From: Levilactobacillus fujinensis
GTDB taxonomy: Bacteria > Bacillota > Bacilli > Lactobacillales > Lactobacillaceae
DNA: 64,000 nt
Direction of reading: 5' to 3'
Assembly: GCF_003946335.1 (NCBI RefSeq)
Contig: NZ_RHNX01000003.1
Span: 81,061 to 145,060 of the forward strand
The position numbers and the translations under genes are program-made. Every line of letters begins with the position of its first letter. Position 1 is the stretch's first letter. Below, one piece after another: positions 60,156-64,000 of this stretch. The notes below the pieces were generated by a model. That model ran no database searches, was not told the origin of the DNA, and saw only the letters and a program-made list of their open reading frames with translations.

Positions 60156-60632
60156 CTATTTGAAATCCGCCCACCAAGTTGTCAATTTTTGGTCGGCCGC
60201 GGCTAAATCACCGGCGGTCATGCCAATACCGGCCACGACGGTTGCTCGCGGAACAAGACTAGAAAAATCGGCCTCGTAGTCCCCGGGCGTCCCGGCATCC
60301 GTGTAAAATGGGGCCACCGTGCCGGTGTATGTCGTCAACTGCCGCAAGAAGCGCCGAACGGGGGTAGCGACCTTGGCCGACCACACGGGGCCGCCAACCA
60401 GAATCACATCGAATTGCGTGAAATCAGGTAACGCGTTGGTCAATTCCGGTAAATGACCACTAGCTAACTGCTGATTCACCACGTCTGCGGTCGCATACAT
60501 ATCGTTAGAAAAAGTCCCCGCCGGTACGGTCAACGTGACCTGCGTTGCGCCAGTCACCCGTTGCAGTGCTGTTGCCATCTTCGCCGTGGTTCCGGACCAC
60601 GAATAAGTAGCGATCAAAACTTTTGTTGGCAT
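60156..60632 (-). CDS. Flavodoxin-like protein
   Basis: 158 residues. The FMN phosphate loop is T-Y-S-W-S-G-T-T-A-K-M-A at the start; V-G-G-P-V-W-S-A-K-V-A-T-P and T-D-A-G-T-P-G-D-Y complete the flavin site. A single-domain electron carrier or quinone reductase of the Flavodoxin_4 type. GGGGAT lies upstream of the ATG. MerR-type promoter at 60666. Stop lies very near the promoter of the next dehydrogenase gene. Confidence 0.88.
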   Translation of the reverse strand: MPTKVLIATYSWSGTTAKMATALQRVTGATQVTLTVPAGTFSNDMYATADVVNQQLASGHLPELTNALPDFTQFDVILVGGPVWSAKVATPVRRFLRQLTTYTGTVAPFYTDAGTPGDYEADFSSLVPRATVVAGIGMTAGDLAAADQKLTTWWADFK

Positions 60633-60665
60633 CTAAAAATCCCCTTTGCTGTATTTGTTGCCTCT

Positions 60666-60696
60666 AGCATACAGGGTTACAGTTAGTTGAAGGCAA
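60666..60696 (-). promoter_or_regulatory. MerR-type promoter 4 (19-bp spacer)
   Basis: On the minus strand TTGCCT, 19 bases, TATGCT. The dyad is weaker (TTCAACTAACTGTAACC). Confidence 0.6.
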
Positions 60697-60724
60697 GGAC
60701 TTTCGGGAAATTTCTTTACGGTTT

Positions 60725-60945
60725 CTTTTCTATGTCTAAAGCATATCGTGTGACGACCTGGGAGACGCCTGATTTTGGCGGCTTTCAGGCGAGCTGGAAG
60801 CCCGTCCTTTGGCTGGAAGCGTTCCCCACAGCCAGCGGAATCCCTGGCATCCGGAGTGCGGCTGTTTTCACTAATTTAGCCGTGATAATTCTTACTGCTG
60901 CAAGCGTAACGCAAACATTTTGGCTTTCAACCTTCAGCTAACAAA
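60725..60945. repeat. Dispersed repeat A, longest copy
   Basis: GACGACCTGGGAGACGCCTG, GGCGGCTTTCAGGCGAGCTG, GTTCCCCACAGCCAGCGGAA, CATCCGGAGTGCGGCTGTTT, AGCCGTGATAATTCTTACTG and a last GGCTTTCAACCTTCAGC. The right part matches, in inverse orientation, the sequence at 63926-64000. Confidence 0.75.
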
Positions 60946-61117
60946 ATAATCTCATCTTCACTAACGATTTCATATAACAGCAGCGAATTGGAATTTAAAT
61001 GAATTTCCCGAATTTAAAATTGAAGTGCAACCCCCGGTAAGGTAATTTTGGGTAAACAAATAGGCCATGGGGACCTCTACTTTTAAGCGTCGAAACCAAA
61101 AAGAAAGAGGTGTCTCC

Positions 61118-61260
61118 ATGACCCAATCAAATGACAACATTCTTATTAGCTGCCAACAACTTTCTGCCGAAGAACGCGGACAAATTGAAACCTTTCTAAA
61201 GGCCAAACAGTCAATTCGCTAAATCGCCCGTAACCTACATCGTAATCGTTGACGCCATGA
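61118..61260 (+). pseudogene. IS30-family transposase N-terminal relic
   Basis: ATG with AGAGG upstream reads L-S-A-E-E-R-G-Q-I-E-T-F-L-K-A-K-Q-S-I-R, then TAA at 61220, then I-A-R-N-L-H-R-N-R in the same frame. This is the N-terminal helix-turn-helix of IS30-type transposases with a stop inserted; the catalytic part is missing. The flanks hold no other gene. Confidence 0.7.
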
Positions 61261-61344
61261 CCATAATTATTCTGATCAGTCTTGCACTTGATTTGACAAT
61301 TCGGAGATTTTTAACTTTCAACCTTTAACTTCAAATTTATATGT

Positions 61345-62169
61345 TTAGATAAAATGCTTCACTGCCAAATTCATGACCTGATGGAACGCACCAGCGTGGA
61401 CCCGCGCAAAGTGACTCATCATCCGATCCGCCACAGAGTAATAATAGCGGCGGTGTGGTAACCGATCCGTCGCCGCCCGGTAGAAGACCTTTGCTAAATC
61501 CAGCGCTGTCGCCGATGAACTTTCTGTCAAGCGGTCCATTAATTGCATGGTGCCATCTACCATTGGCTGATAAGGTGAGTCCGCCTTGAGATTTTTGGTG
61601 ACATTTTTCAGTGCAATTTCACCCCAAGAGGATTCCGTTCCCCCGGGTGCGACGACCACGGACCGCAATCCGAACTGTCGAATTTCAGTGTCCAGGACAT
61701 CTGACCAAGTATTTAGCGCATGTTTCGCAACGTAATACCAGCCACCTAATGGCGAATAGAGGTCCCCACCGATTGAGGAATTATTAATAATACGACCACT
61801 CCCCTGTGCACGCATCGTTGGCAGTACGAATTGTGCTAGTTCGGCTGCTCCCAAAAGATTCGTATCAAGCTGCTTTCGCACATTAGCCATGCTAACTTCC
61901 TCTAAGGGACCAAACTCACCGTAACCCGCATTGTTCAGCAGAACGTCGATCCGACCGGCTTCCGTAATCGCCGTCGTCACAAAGTTTTGATTAGATGCGC
62001 TATCCGTCACATCTAATGGGAGTGCACGGACATTCGTAAGTTGGGGGATTTTCTCCACGCGCCGGGCACCAGCAAATACTTGCCAGCCCCGTTCCGCGAA
62101 TAATTTAGTTGCGGCGTAGCCCATGCCACTCGAAGCACCGGTGATTAGAATAACGTTTTGATTAGTCAT
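61345..62169 (-). CDS. Short-chain dehydrogenase/reductase
   Basis: 274 residues, GGAGAT upstream. Classical SDR: T-G-A-S-S-G-M-G nucleotide motif, L-N-N-A-G, catalytic S in I-N-N-S-S-I-G-G and Y-Y-V-A-K (the Tyr and Lys pair). Substrate unknown. A TetR regulator gene lies directly upstream on the same strand and may control it. Confidence 0.9.
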   Translation of the reverse strand: MTNQNVILITGASSGMGYAATKLFAERGWQVFAGARRVEKIPQLTNVRALPLDVTDSASNQNFVTTAITEAGRIDVLLNNAGYGEFGPLEEVSMANVRKQLDTNLLGAAELAQFVLPTMRAQGSGRIINNSSIGGDLYSPLGGWYYVAKHALNTWSDVLDTEIRQFGLRSVVVAPGGTESSWGEIALKNVTKNLKADSPYQPMVDGTMQLMDRLTESSSATALDLAKVFYRAATDRLPHRRYYYSVADRMMSHFARVHAGAFHQVMNLAVKHFI

Positions 62170-62237
62170 ATGAAGATCTCCTTTTATTGAGTAAATGTTT
62201 ATTTAATTAATGGCTAAAAATAAAAAGTCGGACCGCT

Positions 62238-62819
62238 TTACCGACTCTTAAGTACACTTTGTAACGACAATTGGATCACTGTCTGGAGTTCACTCAGCAA
62301 TACGGGTTGATCCATAACGAAACGTTCCTGAAGCACCATGGTAAACGGCGCAAACACTAAGGCACTTACCGTTTCCTGGTTGTTGGTGATTAGCACACCG
62401 GCATCCACCAGCTCTTGAAACAAGCGGTACAGAGGTTGTGCTTGCCGGTTACCTTCCCGAATGGCCGTTGGCGTAATCAATTTCGGATTATTCCGCACAG
62501 CACTCAGATAATTTGCTTCCAGTGGATGCTCCAGAAATTGACTGGCAAAGTGATTAGCTGCGTTGAACAACTTGTCTTGTGGCGTCTTTCCAGCAGTGAT
62601 GGCAGCCTGTAATCCTTCGTCAAATAAGACTTTTACATCTAAATAAATTTGACTTAACATCACCGTCTTGTCCCGATAATACACGTAGGGAGTTCCCGAA
62701 CTGACGCACGCTAGTTTGGCAATTTTTCCAAACGATAACGCCGCAATTCCTTCGTCCCGGGTAATCTCAAAGACAGCTTGCTTGATTCGTTCTTTTTTTG
62801 CCTCATCAATTTTCCTCAT
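62238..62819 (-). CDS. TetR/AcrR-family regulator
   Basis: 193 residues. N-terminal helix-turn-helix: K-E-R-I-K-Q-A-V-F-E-I-T-R-D-E-G-I-A-A-L-S-F-G-K-I-A-K-L-A-C-V-S-S-G-T-P-Y-V-Y-Y. The C-terminal part is variable. It is followed by the SDR gene after 68 bases; joint repression is likely. No good Shine-Dalgarno was seen at the ATG. Confidence 0.9.
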   Translation of the reverse strand: MRKIDEAKKERIKQAVFEITRDEGIAALSFGKIAKLACVSSGTPYVYYRDKTVMLSQIYLDVKVLFDEGLQAAITAGKTPQDKLFNAANHFASQFLEHPLEANYLSAVRNNPKLITPTAIREGNRQAQPLYRLFQELVDAGVLITNNQETVSALVFAPFTMVLQERFVMDQPVLLSELQTVIQLSLQSVLKSR

Positions 62820-62869
62820 ACGCCTATACTAAATGATTAATTACTTAAAGTCAACTTTTTTTTAATTGT

Positions 62870-63526
62870 TCACTCGCCGCGCAGCCGTCGTTTGATTTGC
62901 GCCAATCCATTTTCGGTTCCCGGTTGGGCGATTCCTAAGCTCGCGCGTTCAGCCCACGTTGGGTTGGCCACCATTTTCATAATTAAATCGGCAATGCTCG
63001 CTCGAGAAACCATAGTTCCCCGAAACGGCTCGCCCTTTTGCGTGAGTTCATAATCTACTTGGGGATCATCCGTCATAAAGGCCGCGCGAATCAGTGTATA
63101 GTCCAGTTCTGACGACTCGATCAGTTTAGCCGCTTGGCGCGTATTTTCCTTCGCTGCATGGCCAACTGTCTCTTCCACCCAGCTACCAAAGGGTTCCGGC
63201 GTCTCGTGATACAGGCCCGACCCGGTCACCCAGATCAACCGTTGGACGTGTGCCTGCAACATGGCCGGGACCAAAATACGCGCTAAACTAGCGACATCAC
63301 CGTTTAAATTCGCGTACACCACATCTTGCCCCACTAGTGCTTGCCGTAATTTTTCACCGTCAGCAACGCTACCGTCTATAATGGTTTCCCGTTGTGTATC
63401 ACCTGGTTGCAGCCGTTCAGCGTGGCGAAGATACAACGTCAGCTGGTCTGCCGTTTCTGCCAGCAAGCGTGGCCGTACCAACTTAGCAATTCGACCGTTA
63501 GCACCCAATATCAGAATTCTGGTCAC
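62870..63526 (-). CDS. NAD(P)H-binding oxidoreductase (atypical SDR)
   Basis: 218 residues. The motif is G-A-N-G-R-I-A; W-V-T-G-S-G-L-Y and Y-T-L-I-R-A-A-F-M follow as in the related protein at 54388 (Q-L-T-L, D-G-S-V, G-Q-D-V-V are also shared). Likely a paralogue with a similar redox role. Starts 2 bases after the stop of the upstream cyclophilin-like gene, so the two form a unit. Confidence 0.87.
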   Translation of the reverse strand: MTRILILGANGRIAKLVRPRLLAETADQLTLYLRHAERLQPGDTQRETIIDGSVADGEKLRQALVGQDVVYANLNGDVASLARILVPAMLQAHVQRLIWVTGSGLYHETPEPFGSWVEETVGHAAKENTRQAAKLIESSELDYTLIRAAFMTDDPQVDYELTQKGEPFRGTMVSRASIADLIMKMVANPTWAERASLGIAQPGTENGLAQIKRRLRGE

Positions 63527-63528
63527 GC

Positions 63529-63885
63529 CTACTCATCCCCTAACGCAAAGACAACATCCAGGTTTCCCGCTTGGCGTAAAAAGTCGAGGGACCCCTCAAT
63601 GTGGCCCACCTTCTGGAGGTCGCCAATAATTTCTCCCGTTTGCTGATAAAAAATCACAAAACTGTGACGCGGTGCCCAATAGGCAATGTCGCCGACCGCA
63701 TACCCACTGGTTTGTAACTCCTCGGCGGGTAAGGCCTGTGGAAATCGGTATGTCAGTTCACGACGGTATAGATTTAACATTGGTAATGTCAGTGGCAACT
63801 GGTCGCGTAATGCTGCGACCGTTGCGTTAGGTAACAGGGTCGCTGTTAAGTGGTGCTGACCCACCGTAATCGTTAATTTAGTCAT
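63529..63885 (-). CDS. Cyclophilin-like fold protein
   Basis: 118 residues. The start T-I-T-V-G-Q-H-H-L-T-A-T-L and the blocks Y-A-V-G-D-I-A-Y-W and F-V-I-F-Y-Q-Q-T-G-E-I fit the bacterial cyclophilin-like domain (Cyclophil_like2). Such proteins have no proven proline isomerase activity. AGGAGCG lies upstream. Linked by position to the NAD(P)H-binding protein. Confidence 0.82.
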   Translation of the reverse strand: MTKLTITVGQHHLTATLLPNATVAALRDQLPLTLPMLNLYRRELTYRFPQALPAEELQTSGYAVGDIAYWAPRHSFVIFYQQTGEIIGDLQKVGHIEGSLDFLRQAGNLDVVFALGDE

Positions 63886-63925
63886 TTGTTATAATCGCTC
63901 CTCATCTTATTTAGTATCCCTACCT

Positions 63926-64000
63926 AAAGGTTGAAAGCCAAAATGTTTGCGTTACGCTTGCGACAGTAGGAATTATCACGGCTAAATTAGTGAAAACGGC
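63926..64000. repeat. Dispersed repeat A, inverse copy cut by the window edge
   Basis: AAGGTTGAAAGCCAAAATGT, TTGCGTTACGCTTGC and GTAGGAATTATCACGGCTAA are the reverse complement of 60880-60935. The copy continues past the window. Confidence 0.7.

Noticed and set aside
1..64000. CRISPR arrays, tRNA and rRNA genes, prophage
   Set aside because: No regularly spaced direct repeats, no tRNA or rRNA sequence, and no phage structural, integrase or lysis genes were seen.

Overview
The window is chromosomal DNA of a lactic acid bacterium of the family Lactobacillaceae, most likely Levilactobacillus (L. brevis group). Pointers are the malolactic enzyme with its LysR regulator, a sufCDSUB operon, a ThiW gene behind a TPP riboswitch, a tRNA-Trp-type T-box, strong AGGAGG-type ribosome binding sites with frequent TTG and GTG starts, and dispersed GAGAGTGGGAC repeats. 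Genus is an inference; there is no rRNA or tRNA gene to confirm it.

Region 1 (1-11.7 kb) is a sugar catabolism locus. Rightward: two YhcH/YiaL-family proteins around an MFS transporter. Leftward: a beta-propeller-like protein of unknown function, L-xylulose kinase, L-ribulose-5-P 3-epimerase and 4-epimerase, then a separate 2-hydroxyacid dehydrogenase, and a rightward LacI-family regulator. Five copies of a 14-bp palindrome close to GTTAANCGNTTAAC lie in front of these units, so they look like one LacI regulon feeding L-xylulose (or a precursor) into D-xylulose-5-P.

Region 2 (11.8-22.2 kb) is accessory: thiW with a TPP riboswitch, a ToxIN/AbiQ-like type III toxin-antitoxin locus whose toxin is split by one extra A in an A7 run, an Mrr-type restriction enzyme, a Fic protein whose motif histidine is glutamine, a secreted protein, an XRE/DUF3278 pair, an XRE-TPR regulator, and several gene relics (ABC transporter pieces, tetR and an MFS gene cut by one deletion).

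Region 3 (22.2-35.7 kb) has two MFS exporters, the complete SUF iron-sulfur operon, a membrane diguanylate cyclase, a VIT-family metal transporter, a DUF2798 protein, a nucleotidyltransferase, a secreted amidase and an SMR transporter.

Region 4 (36-48.4 kb) has aldehyde and alcohol dehydrogenases, a peptide-binding protein under a Trp-type T-box, GtrA, CadD, an acetyltransferase, a LysE exporter and an ABC-F protein.

Region 5 (48.8-64 kb) has mleR-mleS without a malate permease, AbrB/Doc and YefM/YoeB toxin-antitoxin pairs, a CynX-like transporter behind a structured leader, a redox and drug-tolerance cluster in which four promoters share the 19-bp-spaced architecture of MerR-controlled promoters, and a Crp/Fnr regulator divergent from an NAD(P)H dehydrogenase with a palindrome centred near -41.5.

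Repeats run throughout. One group (GAGAGTGGGAC ends, internal hairpins, often a terminator) sits at gene 3' ends; another has a core like CCCCACAGCCAGCGGAATTC.
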